DNA of 15,597 nt, taken from assembly GCA_964563585.1 (NCBI GenBank), contig CAZLXG010000050.1, positions 1 through 15,597 on the forward strand, read 5' to 3'. The stretch comes from CAZLXG01 sp964563585. Its GTDB lineage: Bacteria > Bacteroidota > Bacteroidia > Flavobacteriales > Flavobacteriaceae. How positions within the stretch are numbered: position 1 is the first letter of the stretch; each line of letters opens with the position of its first letter. Below are positions 1 through 8,696 of this stretch, piece after piece. The translations under genes were made by a program, and so were the position numbers. Below the pieces are notes generated by a model. That model saw only the letters and a list, made by a program, of their open reading frames with translations, ran no database searches and had not been told where the DNA came from.

Positions 1-113
1 TGACAAAGTCAAGAAATACACCTAATGACCACTATCAACTTTTAAAGCAATTTTTGAATACATTATTTTCAAATCAAAAAAATCAAAATTGTATTTTTAC
101 AAAAACTTCAAAA

Positions 114-893
114 ATGAATTCTAGAAAAGACCAACTAAAGGCTTTTGATCGTTTATTAACTGTTATGGATGAATTACGTGAGCAATGCCCGTGGGATAAA
201 AAACAAACCATGGAAACCTTACGTCACTTAACAATTGAAGAAACATACGAACTCGGTGATGCTATTTTAGATAAAGACTTAGAAGAGGTTAAAAAAGAAT
301 TAGGCGATGTCTTATTACATATTGTTTTCTATTCGAAAATAGGAAGTGAAACCAACGATTTTGATATAGCTGATGTTTGTAACAGTATATGCGATAAGCT
401 AATACACAGACATCCACATATATACGGAGATGTTAAGGTTGAAAATGAAAATGATGTAAAACGAAATTGGGAGAACTTAAAACTAAAAGAAGGTAAAACA
501 AGTGTTTTAGAAGGTGTTCCAAAAAGTTTACCAGCACTGGTTAAAGCAAATAGGATACAAGAAAAAGTTGCAGGTGTTGGATTTGATTGGGAGAAGCCAG
601 AACAAGTTTGGGAGAAAGTAGAAGAAGAACTTAACGAATTTAAGGTTGAAGTTGATTCTGATAATAAAGATGGAATGGAAAGTGAGTTTGGCGATGTGCT
701 TTTTTCAATGATAAATTATGCTAGATTTTTAAATATAAATCCAGAAAACGCATTAGAACGCACGAATAAAAAATTTATAAAACGATTTCAATATCTTGAA
801 GAAAAAGCGAAGGCTATTAATAAACCATTAAGCGACATGACACTTGCCGAAATGGATGTGTTTTGGGGAGAAGCGAAGCGATTGTCAAAATAA
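114..893 (+). CDS. mazG: Nucleoside triphosphate pyrophosphohydrolase MazG
   Basis: This is the MazG house-cleaning enzyme, which hydrolyses (d)NTPs to the monophosphate and pyrophosphate in the cytoplasm. With the ATG at 114 it is 259 aa, close to the ~263 aa of E. coli MazG. Two MazG folds are visible. The first has CPWDKKQT (25-32), EETYE (42-46) and ELGD (62-65), which are the acidic Mg-binding motifs. The second has EELNEF (171-176) and EFGD (191-194), followed by a Lys/Arg-rich helix near 219-232. The frame stays open upstream, with a TTG at 54, but those residues are Asn/Lys-rich and unlike any MazG N-terminus, whereas MNSRKDQLKAFDRLL matches the family start. It is the only plus-strand gene and ends against a terminator shared with the convergent DUF349 gene. 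The family assignment is secure; the exact physiological substrate is not visible. Confidence 0.96.
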   Translation: MNSRKDQLKAFDRLLTVMDELREQCPWDKKQTMETLRHLTIEETYELGDAILDKDLEEVKKELGDVLLHIVFYSKIGSETNDFDIADVCNSICDKLIHRHPHIYGDVKVENENDVKRNWENLKLKEGKTSVLEGVPKSLPALVKANRIQEKVAGVGFDWEKPEQVWEKVEEELNEFKVEVDSDNKDGMESEFGDVLFSMINYARFLNINPENALERTNKKFIKRFQYLEEKAKAINKPLSDMTLAEMDVFWGEAKRLSK

Positions 894-915
894 GAATTAG
901 AAAATTTTTGATATA

Positions 916-947
916 AAAAAACTCCTAATTTTCATTAGGAGTTTTTT
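916..947. terminator. Bidirectional rho-independent terminator between mazG and the DUF349 gene
   Basis: A perfect 14-bp stem (916-929 with 934-947; core ACTCCTAAT/ATTAGGAGT) closes a 4-nt loop. The stem is flanked by A-runs on the left and T-runs on the right, so it can terminate both strands. It lies between the mazG stop at 893 and the DUF349 stop at 966. Confidence 0.92.
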
Positions 948-965
948 GTTTTTATATAACTAAGC

Positions 966-2993
966 TTAATAAAATTCTTTAATTTTTGTAAGCTTAGTTT
1001 TCCATAGGTCTAAATTTTGCTTATGTTCATTAATATTGTTGTGCACCTCTTTCACTAGAGGATTGTCATCTTTAACATTAGTGAAAAACTGCAAATTATT
1101 TTCTAATTGATTAATCTGACTTTTAACTTCATCTATTTTTTTACGAATAAATATACGTTCATTATCCAAGTTTCTAGTGTCATCAGAATCTTTCAAACTT
1201 GTTAGCTTATTCTCATATTTCAACATTTCAATTTCTGCCCTGTCCATATTCAAATTAGAAAACAAACCATCTAAAGCTTTATTAAATTTACCTTCAATAT
1301 AGCGTTTGTCATTAGGGACTCTACCAATATTTTTCCAGTTATCGATTTGCTGTTTTATTGTAGATAAATCTTCGTCTTTATCACCACTTAGTTTTAAAAT
1401 TTTTAATGCGTCTAATAGCTCATGCTTCTTATTATAAGCATCTAAACTTTCTTTGGTTGCAGCATTTCGTGTTGCATGAATTTTATCAAAATAATGGTTG
1501 CAGGCAGATTTAAATTGATTCCAAACTTTATCACTGTCTTTACGAGGAACATGACCAATTTTTTTCCATTCACTTTGAATTCTTTTCATCAAAGCAGTTG
1601 TTACGTTAACATCGTCACTATCCTTATTCTCTTCAGCTATTTTAATTAGGTCTAATTTTTTTTGAAGATTTCCGAATTGGTCTTTTTTCAAGCCTTTATA
1701 AAAAGCATTCTTTTGTTTGTTAAATGTTCTTACAGAGTCTTTAAATTTTGACCATGTAGCTTCATTAGCTTTTATAGGTACTTTACCTGCATTAAAAAAT
1801 GAAGTTCGTAATACTTCTATGGCTTTAATTTTCTTTTGCCAAGAGCTATGAGAACCATTTTCTTGAGCATTTACTAAGTCTATGTTTGCAATAATTTCGT
1901 TCTTATTCTCAAGATTTTTCTCGTAAACTTTATCAATTTCTTTGTAATAAACTTGACGCTTATCATTAATTATTTTAGTTGCTGCTTTAAAACGTTCCCA
2001 AATAACTTCTCTGTGTTCTCTTCCAACAGGACCAAGTTCTTCCTTCCACATTTTATGAAGCTCTTGTAATTCTCTAAAGGAATGCATTACATTATCATCT
2101 TGTGCTAATTCTTCAGCACGCTCAATAATTTTTAATTTTTTATCTAAATTATGTTTGAAATCTAAATCGCGTAAGTCTCTATTTAAATGTAAAAAATCGT
2201 AAAATCGTTCTACATGATGGTGATAAGTATTCCAAGCAGTATTGTATTTATCTCTTGGAATTGGACCTGTAACTCTCCAACGTTCTTGTAAATCTTTAAA
2301 GTGTTTATATGTAGTATTTATATTCTCTTCAAGATTAAGTAATCCTTTTAACTCTTCAATAATTTCAAGTTTATTGGATAGGTTTTGTTTAAGGTTTTTC
2401 TCTAAACTTTTATAGTGTTCGTTTAGTTTTCCTCTGTATTCTCTATATGCTTCTTTGAATCGTTTTTGAATAGGAGAAGAGTAATAAAAATCTATTTCGT
2501 TACCGCCATCGTTTAAAAATTCCTCCTTTTTTTCACTAATTAAAGATTGAAATTTTGCTTTAAATTCGTTATTAATATTATCTACATGAGATTTTATTGC
2601 TTGAATTTTTTCGCTTTTCAGTAGTTTTTCAAACTCTATAGCAAGTGATTCTAACGACATTTTATCGTATTCCTTTACTTCAATAGTATGGCGTTCTTTA
2701 TTGCCTTCGTCTTCAGCATCTTCGGCATTAGATTCTTCTATTTCATTGATGACATCTTCTTCTTCTTCTTCTTCTTCTTCTTCTTTTGGAGATGCCTCTG
2801 CACTTTCAGTTACAGCTTCAGCTTTCTCATTTGATTCTTCAACAACTTTTTCTTCTTCAACTTCAACTATTTCTGAAGTGTCAGGTTTTTCATTTGCTTC
2901 TAATGAAGTATCATTTACTTCATTTTCGTTATTAGTTGTTGCTTTAATTTCTTCTGTTCCATCTGCTTTTTGCAGGTTATCAATCTCAGACAT
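966..2993 (-). CDS. Multi-repeat DUF349 domain protein, acidic N-terminus
   Basis: This is a 675-aa soluble protein of the DUF349 family, common in Bacteroidota; its biochemical role is unknown to me. Five DUF349 units with the W-x(n)-G-x-(I/V)-P-x(n)-W-x-x-F pattern can be read, at roughly residues 205-275, 278-345, 355-430, 440-505 and 520-585. Examples are ERWRVTGPIPRDKYNTAW and EWKKIGHVPRKDSDKVW. Residues 1-105 are highly acidic and low in complexity, with nine consecutive Glu from a GAA repeat. The last ~70 residues are predicted coiled coil. There is no signal peptide or membrane segment. I chose the ATG at 2993 (MSEIDNLQKADG) over a start at 3017 because the likely promoter places the transcription start near 3008. 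It lies 95 bp downstream of aroE and may be transcribed both from its own promoter and by readthrough. It ends at the shared terminator. Confidence 0.93.
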   Translation of the reverse strand: MSEIDNLQKADGTEEIKATTNNENEVNDTSLEANEKPDTSEIVEVEEEKVVEESNEKAEAVTESAEASPKEEEEEEEEEDVINEIEESNAEDAEDEGNKERHTIEVKEYDKMSLESLAIEFEKLLKSEKIQAIKSHVDNINNEFKAKFQSLISEKKEEFLNDGGNEIDFYYSSPIQKRFKEAYREYRGKLNEHYKSLEKNLKQNLSNKLEIIEELKGLLNLEENINTTYKHFKDLQERWRVTGPIPRDKYNTAWNTYHHHVERFYDFLHLNRDLRDLDFKHNLDKKLKIIERAEELAQDDNVMHSFRELQELHKMWKEELGPVGREHREVIWERFKAATKIINDKRQVYYKEIDKVYEKNLENKNEIIANIDLVNAQENGSHSSWQKKIKAIEVLRTSFFNAGKVPIKANEATWSKFKDSVRTFNKQKNAFYKGLKKDQFGNLQKKLDLIKIAEENKDSDDVNVTTALMKRIQSEWKKIGHVPRKDSDKVWNQFKSACNHYFDKIHATRNAATKESLDAYNKKHELLDALKILKLSGDKDEDLSTIKQQIDNWKNIGRVPNDKRYIEGKFNKALDGLFSNLNMDRAEIEMLKYENKLTSLKDSDDTRNLDNERIFIRKKIDEVKSQINQLENNLQFFTNVKDDNPLVKEVHNNINEHKQNLDLWKTKLTKIKEFY
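2755..2784. repeat. TCT/GAA trinucleotide microsatellite (10 units)
   Basis: Ten perfect TCT units on the plus strand encode the poly-Glu run in the acidic N-terminus of the DUF349 protein. Length changes by whole units would stay in frame, so this is a plausible strain-variable site without loss of function. Confidence 0.9.
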
Positions 2994-3014
2994 TTTAAAA
3001 ATGTTTAGGTTCGT

Positions 3015-3045
3015 CAAAATACTATAATAGTAAAGATACTAACAA
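3015..3045 (-). promoter_or_regulatory. Candidate Bacteroidota promoter for the DUF349 gene
   Basis: On the minus strand TATTTTG (3021-3015) is one base short of the TAnnTTTG -7 consensus. A TTG lies at 3045-3043, 21 bases upstream, which is the expected -33 spacing. The implied start of transcription near 3008 lies downstream of codon 3017 and supports the 2993 translation start. The region is AT-rich, so chance matches are possible. Confidence 0.35.
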
Positions 3046-3088
3046 CTAAACTATTTTCAAAAGAGAGTGAGTGGTTTTAATGCTATTT

Positions 3089-3826
3089 CTATAAATTCCA
3101 AATAGACCAAGCTTTTTTTGCTTGTAATTTTAACATGTTAAGTCCGTTAATTGTAATGGCGTATTTGTTTTTGCCGAATTTTAGAAATTTTGTTTCTTCT
3201 GGATTGTAGATTAAATCGAATAAAATATGATTACTAGTAATAGCATCATAAGGAATTTCTGGACAATCTTCAATGTTCGGAAATGTACCTAACGGCGTAC
3301 AGTTTATAATGATTAAATGTTGATTTATAACCTCTTCAGTTAAAGAGCTATATGTAAAATTAGCACCTTTTTTTGAAGTTCTAGATACATAACTATAATC
3401 TATATCTAGTTTTTTTAATGTATATGCAACTGCTTTACTTGCGCCACCTGTACCAAGAATTAAGGCGTTTTTGTGGTGCGGTTTTAAATATGGTGTTAAC
3501 GATTTTTTAAACCCATAACAGTCTGTATTATAACCAATAAGCTTTCCTTTTTTAGTGATTTTTATGGTGTTCACTGCACCAATTGTTTTTGCTTTTTTGC
3601 TTACTTTATTTAAATATGGAATTACCTGTTGTTTATACGGAATAGTAACATTTAATCCTTTTAAATTTTTTGTATTTTTTATAATTGAAGGAAATAAATC
3701 GATGTTTTCAATATCGAAATTTTCGTAAGTAGTATTTGTAATTTGTTCATCTTCAAACTTTTTTTTGAAGTATGCTTTCGAAAATGAATACGATATATTT
3801 TTACCTAAAAGCCCTAATTTATTCAT
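3089..3826 (-). CDS. aroE: Shikimate dehydrogenase AroE
   Basis: AroE reduces 3-dehydroshikimate to shikimate with NADPH in the chorismate pathway, in the cytoplasm. The 245-aa protein is shorter than E. coli AroE (272 aa) but has all the signature parts: the substrate-binding SYSFSKAYF (12-20); NVTIPYK with catalytic Lys65; NTD with catalytic Asp102; the dinucleotide loop GTGGASK (125-131); SRTSK (148-152), where the Arg fits NADP(H) preference; NCTPLG (175-180); and the C-terminal NGLNML (227-232) that closes the substrate site. Its ATG overlaps the stop of the upstream DUF368 gene by four bases (ATGA), so it is probably translationally coupled in the same operon. No other aromatic-pathway genes are nearby. 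No terminator is evident after it, so readthrough into the DUF349 gene is possible. Confidence 0.97.
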   Translation of the reverse strand: MNKLGLLGKNISYSFSKAYFKKKFEDEQITNTTYENFDIENIDLFPSIIKNTKNLKGLNVTIPYKQQVIPYLNKVSKKAKTIGAVNTIKITKKGKLIGYNTDCYGFKKSLTPYLKPHHKNALILGTGGASKAVAYTLKKLDIDYSYVSRTSKKGANFTYSSLTEEVINQHLIIINCTPLGTFPNIEDCPEIPYDAITSNHILFDLIYNPEETKFLKFGKNKYAITINGLNMLKLQAKKAWSIWNL

Positions 3827-4839
3827 GTATTTTTTTTGGTTTTTTGACCGTAAATTTCTAATGCTAATACAATAGCAATTCCAATAAACATAAATGCCAT
3901 AGCATAATAGGTTTCAATATTTAATTCTGGTTTAAAACGCTTGTAATTTTCAATAATTTTTTTACCTGTAGAATCTAGTAGAAAGTTATTAGTAGAATTC
4001 ATTTTATAAATAGTTTCTTTCCAAGGCCAAACAACACCCAGAGAGCCAATTATAAAACCAATAATTGCTGATAAAGTGATACTTTTATAATGCTTTAAAA
4101 TATAGCTTAAAACATGAGAAAAGGTTACCAAGCCTGTGGCAGAACCTAATGTAAAAACACTTAGTACTTTTAACATGCGCACACGTTCTGGGTTTTGAGT
4201 AAAGCTAAAATTACCACCTAAAATTTCGTAAAAAGTTGATGATAAAGCATTAACAGAATCAACTAAAAGCAAAACATAATTACCTAAAAGAATAAGAATA
4301 AAAGAACCTGAAAATCCTGGAAGCGTCATACCCGCTACACTAATTATTCCACAGAAAAACACAAACCAAAGATTATCATTTTCTCTAGCAGGATTTAAAA
4401 AACTAATAGCAACTCCAACTATAATTCCAATGAATAAAGATAGATATGTTTTATAATTCCAATCGTTAAAGTCTTTGTATATATAGTAAATGGAGCCAAT
4501 TATCATTCCAAAAAACACACTCCAAATATATAATTCGTAATGTGCTATTAGGTAATCTAAAACTTTTGAAACACTAAAATAACTAATTATCATTCCAAAA
4601 AATAGTAGACTTAAAAACCGACCATTTATATATGTGTAAAAATTTTTAAACCGACCATTTAAAAGTAGTTTAAATGCTTTTCCATTTACTTTTTGAAGTG
4701 AATAAATAAACTCTTCGTAAAATCCAGAAACAAATGCAACGACACCGCCAGAAACCCCAGGGACTTTATTTGCAGCACCCATTCCTAATCCTTTTAAGAT
4801 TAGAAAAATTTTATCGGTAAATGTTCTGGTGCTTTCCAT
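3823..4839 (-). CDS. DUF368 / PopT-type undecaprenyl-phosphate translocase, paralogue A
   Basis: This is a 338-aa polytopic inner-membrane protein of the DUF368 family. Members of that family (PopT) were shown to return undecaprenyl phosphate, the carrier lipid of cell-wall and glycan synthesis, across the membrane. The internal duplication typical of the family is visible as MGAANKVPGVSGG (20-32) and MTLPGFSGSF (171-180), surrounded by about eight hydrophobic helices. It is the second of two tandem copies: its ATG directly follows the stop of paralogue B (TAAATG), and its own stop overlaps aroE by ATGA. It diverges from B in the first signature loop, with Asn24-Lys25 where B has Asp22-Ala23 and Val33 where B has Thr. 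It also has a longer C-terminal part (338 against 306 aa). Function by family is well supported, but the division of labour between the copies is unknown. Confidence 0.93.
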   Translation of the reverse strand: MESTRTFTDKIFLILKGLGMGAANKVPGVSGGVVAFVSGFYEEFIYSLQKVNGKAFKLLLNGRFKNFYTYINGRFLSLLFFGMIISYFSVSKVLDYLIAHYELYIWSVFFGMIIGSIYYIYKDFNDWNYKTYLSLFIGIIVGVAISFLNPARENDNLWFVFFCGIISVAGMTLPGFSGSFILILLGNYVLLLVDSVNALSSTFYEILGGNFSFTQNPERVRMLKVLSVFTLGSATGLVTFSHVLSYILKHYKSITLSAIIGFIIGSLGVVWPWKETIYKMNSTNNFLLDSTGKKIIENYKRFKPELNIETYYAMAFMFIGIAIVLALEIYGQKTKKNT

Positions 4840-5915
4840 TTACTGTTTTTTTGAACCTAATTTTTCAAGAACAATGATTAATAGAAAACCAATAGCCATT
4901 AAACCTATTGAAAATAATAATAGGTTATCACCTTCAAAAGAAAAAGGAGANNNNNNNNNNNNNNNNNNNNNNNNNNNNNNNNNNNNNNNNNNNNNNNNNN
5001 NNNNNNNNNNNNNNNNNNNNNNNNNNNNNNNNNNNNNNNNNNNNNNNNNNCCATTAAACCTATTGAAAATAATAATAGGTTATCACCTTCAAAAGAAAAA
5101 GGAGAAATACTTTTTTCTAAAAGAGGCGTTTTTATTCCTTTTGAGTTAGTATGCCATGTTTGAGTTTTTTTCCAAGGCCAAATTTTATTTAACGAGCCAA
5201 AAATAAAGCCAGTAAGTATAGCCAATGTTATGTTGTGATAATGTTTAAAAAGCCATTTTAAAATATGACTAAAACTTAGCAAACCAACTAAAGCTCCAGT
5301 AGTAAATATGATTATTTTTTTAATATCGAAATCATGTAAAGCATCGCTTAGCGTTTTGTACGCTCCAAGAATTATTAAAATAAACGAGCCAGAAATACCT
5401 GGTAAAATCATAGCGCAAATAGCTATTGCTCCTGCAAAAAATAAATAAAATGAATTATCATTTGTAGCCAAAGCTGGTAATGTGGTTATATAAAAAGCAA
5501 TACAAGCACCAATAATTAACGCTATAAAAACGGCTACAGTCCATTTTGTAATTTGTTTGCCAACAAAGTAAATGCTAGCAATGATTAGTCCAAAAAAGAA
5601 TGACCAAATTAATACAGGATGATTTTCTAGTAAATATTTTGCAAGCCTCATAAATGACACAAAACTGACAATAATGCCTAGTAAAAGTGCAACTAAAAAA
5701 TTGCCATTAGCTTGTTTCCAAAATGCTTTTATGCCTTTTGAGAATAACGTTTTAAATAAAGAAAGATTAACATTGCTTATAGTGTTAATTAACTCTTCGT
5801 AAATACCAGAAATAAATGCAATTGTGCCACCAGAAACACCTGGAACAGCATCTGCAGCACCCATAGCTATGCCTTTTAAAGAGATAATTAAATAATCAAT
5901 AAAACGTCTTTGCAT
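4840..5915 (-). CDS. DUF368 / PopT-type undecaprenyl-phosphate translocase, paralogue B (interrupted by a false gap)
   Basis: This is the upstream copy of the DUF368 pair, a polytopic membrane protein expected to flip undecaprenyl phosphate back for reuse. It shows the duplicated family signatures MGAADAVPGVSGGT (18-31) and MILPGISGSF (169-178). The gene runs into 100 Ns. Reading literally past the Ns gives a spurious tail and a stop at 4905. If the Ns and one of the two identical 55-bp flanks are removed, 921 nt remain in frame, giving 306 aa ending GFLLIIVLEKLGSKKQ, with TAA immediately before the ATG of paralogue A. That length and hydrophobic last helix are normal for the family. It starts at the ATG at 5915 (MQRRFIDYLIISLKG), 52 bp after the TPR gene, and is likely in the same operon. 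Confidence 0.92.
4896..5105. other. Assembly gap 1: 100 Ns flanked by identical 55-bp contig ends
   Basis: The Ns fill 4951-5050. The 55 bases at 4896-4950 are identical to 5051-5105. This is what a k=55 de Bruijn assembly leaves when two overlapping contigs are scaffolded without being merged. Collapsing the overlap restores the paralogue B frame exactly, so little or no sequence is missing. Confidence 0.93.
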
Positions 5916-5967
5916 ATTTTGATTTTTTAGCTAAAATCAAAGGTATGCATTTAAATGAAACGTTTGA

Positions 5968-7356
5968 TTATAGATTTGTTTTTAGTAAGTTTTTTACAAG
6001 AATTTTATTGGCTACTTCTGGAAAAAGTTCTTCAATTATAAATGAATATTCTTCATTATGCCGTAATCCGTTTTTTAAATGAAACGCGCCTTTGGTATTT
6101 TCATTTAAAGAAAAATATAATCCTGCAAGTCGGTATTCTAACTCAGCACTGTCTGGATAAAAGTCTAAAGCTTGTTCAAAATTATAAATGGCAGTTTCTG
6201 GTTCGCCAAGCTTAATTAATAAATCGCCTCTAGATAACCACGTATTTAGTTTGAAATCACCCAATTCTAAAGTTTTTTTGAATCCACGTTCTGCTTCTTC
6301 ATAAAAATTTAATCGCTGGTTAATTTGAGAATACAACTTCCAATATGTTACATTTTCTGTGTCAATATTAAGAGCTTTATTGATGTAGTATAGTGCTTTT
6401 TGATAATTTTTTTTTCGGTTATAAAATTTCGTTATTGCTATCCATCCTTTGTCTAATAACGGGTCTTCATGTACTGTTTTATAATAGTATTGAACTGCTA
6501 AATCGTCGTCTCCCAATTTTTCATAACAGTTGCCAATACGCAATAATGCAAATGAAGTTGGCTCGTTTAGTTTTAATGATATGCTATAATTTTCAATAGC
6601 TTCATCATAACGGTTTAGTTTTTCAAGCACTTTTCCACGTTCAATATATGCACCAACAAATGTATCGTCAGAAATAATTGCAAAATCAAATGCAGCCAAG
6701 GCTTTTTTATATTTTTTTAATGTGAAATACTGCATTCCTAATTGATGCCATGCCACTTCACAATATGGATTTTTATCTAAAAACGTATTTAAATAAGTAA
6801 TAGCTTCTTTGTTCTGTTTTAAATATTCGAAGCAATAAATAATATTGTTAAGTGCGGAATAATCTTGTAAATCTTCCTCTAAGCATTTCATAAAAAACAC
6901 TTTGGCGTTTTCAAACTGATCTAAAAATAAATATTCCATTCCTATTAAAGAATATAAATCCACCTTATCATCAGTAAGATTTAATGCTTTTTTTAGAACT
7001 TTAATAGCTTGTTCATGATTATCTTTTTTTGAAAATATATTTGCTTTTTGAATGTATATTTCTTCATTCAATTGGTCTAAAATATAAAGCTCATTAAGTA
7101 ACGTATCGGCTTCTTGTAATTTGTCTTCAAAAACAAATATTTCAACTTTAAAAAGTTTTAAACTAATAGAAGTAGGGTGCTGATCTAAGCTTAGTTTAAT
7201 AGCTTTTTTTGCTAAAGCTATTTTACCTTGATTTAGATAATGGTGAATAATGTTTTCAAATTCTTCTGAATCGAAGAACAAAACATGGTTAGTTTTTAAC
7301 ATCGATTCAAACTTTGTAATAGGCAAATTGTTGTTGTCGTTATGACTAAACTCCAT
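5968..7356 (-). CDS. Tetratricopeptide repeat protein
   Basis: This is a 462-aa protein made almost entirely of TPR helical pairs from about residue 30 to 435. Recognisable 34-residue units include NAKVFFMKCLEEDLQDYSAL, WHQLGMQYFTLKKYKKALAA, AYIERGKVLEKLNRYDEAIE and WLSRGDLLIKLGEPETAIYN. TPRs are protein-interaction scaffolds, and the partner is not evident. No signal peptide or membrane helix is visible, so it is probably cytoplasmic. I chose the ATG at 7356 (MEFSHNDNNNLP); an in-frame GTG two codons upstream is less likely, and MEFSH is the N-terminus I associate with flavobacterial homologues. It heads the minus-strand run TPR, DUF368, DUF368, aroE, with only 52 bp to the first DUF368 gene. 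That suggests cotranscription but does not reveal function. The 158-bp gap upstream probably holds its promoter, though none is clear. Confidence 0.92.
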   Translation of the reverse strand: MEFSHNDNNNLPITKFESMLKTNHVLFFDSEEFENIIHHYLNQGKIALAKKAIKLSLDQHPTSISLKLFKVEIFVFEDKLQEADTLLNELYILDQLNEEIYIQKANIFSKKDNHEQAIKVLKKALNLTDDKVDLYSLIGMEYLFLDQFENAKVFFMKCLEEDLQDYSALNNIIYCFEYLKQNKEAITYLNTFLDKNPYCEVAWHQLGMQYFTLKKYKKALAAFDFAIISDDTFVGAYIERGKVLEKLNRYDEAIENYSISLKLNEPTSFALLRIGNCYEKLGDDDLAVQYYYKTVHEDPLLDKGWIAITKFYNRKKNYQKALYYINKALNIDTENVTYWKLYSQINQRLNFYEEAERGFKKTLELGDFKLNTWLSRGDLLIKLGEPETAIYNFEQALDFYPDSAELEYRLAGLYFSLNENTKGAFHLKNGLRHNEEYSFIIEELFPEVANKILVKNLLKTNL

Positions 7357-7514
7357 AAGCACTTTTGTAAGTTTCTATGGTAATAAATTTAAGGTTCTAT
7401 TCGATTTTTTAAGGCGATTCTCTCAAATGTTCTTAACAAAGTAATTAACAGTTGTACTTTTAATATATGTTGAGGTGCGTTTTGATTTGATTTTCAGAAA
7501 GTTGAATAAAATAT

Positions 7515-8696
7515 TTATTGCTTTAAAGTGTCTAAAACAGCAATAATAATGGCACATCCTTTGGTTATTTCATCGTCAGAGATGGTTAAAGGCGGTGTAA
7601 TTCTAACAGCTTTAGCTTCAAAAAGCAACCAAAATAAGATTAAACCTTCGTCTTGGCATTTAAGAATTAGTGTGTTTGTTATAGATTCAGATTGCAATAT
7701 TAAAGCTAGCATTAAACCTTTTCCTCGTATTTCTTTAATAAGCGGATGTGCTAAAAGTTTACGGAAAAGTTGTTCTTTTTTTGTAGTTCGAACTATTAAA
7801 TCATTATCAATAACTTCTTGTAAAGTAGCTAAAGCAGAAGCAGCAATAAGAGGATGACCACCAAAAGTTGTAATATGTCCAAGTTTTGGATTATCATTTA
7901 ACAAATTCATTAGTTTACTAGATGAAGTAAAAGCGCCAATAGGCATGCCTCCGCCTAAACCTTTACCTGTTACTAGAATATCGGGAATGCAATTATAATG
8001 TTGAAATCCAAAAAGTTTACCAGTTCTACCAATTCCTGTTTGAATTTCGTCTAAGATTAATAAAGCACCAACTTTGTTACAATGTTCTCTAACTTTTTCT
8101 AAATAGTTGTTTTCTGGTTCTATAAATCCTGCACCACCTTGAATAGTTTCCAAAATTACACAGGCTGTTTTTGTTGTAATATGTTTTAAATCATCATCAT
8201 TATTAAAAGCAATAAATCGTACATCTGGCAATAATGGTCTAAACGATTTTTTACGTTCTTCATTACCCATAACACTCATGGAACCCATAGTATTACCGTG
8301 ATATGCATTTTTTGCAGCTATAATTTCACTGCGTCCGGTAGCGCGTTTAGCTAGTTTTAAAGCACCTTCAACTGCTTCAGTGCCAGAATTTGTTAGATAG
8401 GTTTTCTCTAACGTTGATGGTAAGTGTTTTGCTAATAATTTTGTTAGTTCTACTGCTGGTTTTAAAATGTATTCGCCATACACCATGACGTGTAAATATT
8501 GATCTAATTGTGTTTTAATAGCATTAACTATTTTAGGGTTACTATGACCTAAAGTACAGGCAGAAATACCAGCTACAAAATCGAGGTAAGCTTTATTATT
8601 AGTATCATAAATATAAGAGCCTTTGGCATGGGATATTTCCATAGCTAAAGGATGTGGAGAAGTTTGTGCTTGGTATTTAAAGAAATCGGATGTCAT
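7515..8696 (-). CDS. Class III PLP-dependent aminotransferase (acetylornithine/ornithine aminotransferase-like)
   Basis: This is a 393-aa fold-type I aminotransferase using pyridoxal phosphate. The motifs are complete: the phosphate-binding SGTEA (104-108), YHG (132-134) that stacks on the cofactor, LDEIQTGIGRTG (215-226) with Asp216 contacting the pyridine nitrogen, and GKGLGGGMPIGA (244-255) with Lys245 forming the Schiff base. TTFGGHPL (276-283) closes the site from the neighbouring subunit. Length and motifs fit the ArgD/RocD group, but no arginine genes are adjacent, so the substrate is unassigned and naming it argD would overreach. Its ATG overlaps the OstA-like gene stop by four bases (ATGA), so the two are translated from one message. 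No terminator is obvious after its stop. Confidence 0.93.
   Translation of the reverse strand: MTSDFFKYQAQTSPHPLAMEISHAKGSYIYDTNNKAYLDFVAGISACTLGHSNPKIVNAIKTQLDQYLHVMVYGEYILKPAVELTKLLAKHLPSTLEKTYLTNSGTEAVEGALKLAKRATGRSEIIAAKNAYHGNTMGSMSVMGNEERKKSFRPLLPDVRFIAFNNDDDLKHITTKTACVILETIQGGAGFIEPENNYLEKVREHCNKVGALLILDEIQTGIGRTGKLFGFQHYNCIPDILVTGKGLGGGMPIGAFTSSSKLMNLLNDNPKLGHITTFGGHPLIAASALATLQEVIDNDLIVRTTKKEQLFRKLLAHPLIKEIRGKGLMLALILQSESITNTLILKCQDEGLILFWLLFEAKAVRITPPLTISDDEITKGCAIIIAVLDTLKQ

Noticed and set aside
3..113. In-frame extension upstream of the mazG ATG, with a TTG at 54
   Set aside because: Asn/Lys/Gln-rich sequence unlike MazG; the ATG at 114 gives the family-typical N-terminus. A short frame ending at 25 could be the tail of an upstream gene but is too short to call.
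2701..3027. Plus-strand open frame rich in Ser
   Set aside because: It is the complement of the Glu/Asp-rich N-terminus of the DUF349 gene; GAA and GAT codons read as Ser on the other strand.
4896..5105. Flanking 55-bp identities as biological direct repeats (target-site duplication or attachment sites)
   Set aside because: The same length flanks both N runs and collapsing restores reading frames, so an assembly overlap explains it; no mobile-element gene is near.
4829..5149. Plus-strand open frame across the first run of Ns
   Set aside because: It consists of the complement of the DUF368 genes plus unknown bases.
7363..7514. Possible promoter or small RNA between the aminotransferase and TPR genes
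   Set aside because: Only a one-mismatch TAAATTTA was seen, with no properly spaced -33 and no stable hairpin; nothing supportable.
7528..7857. Plus-strand open frame inside the aminotransferase gene
   Set aside because: It is the complement of a well-supported gene and shows no domain of its own.
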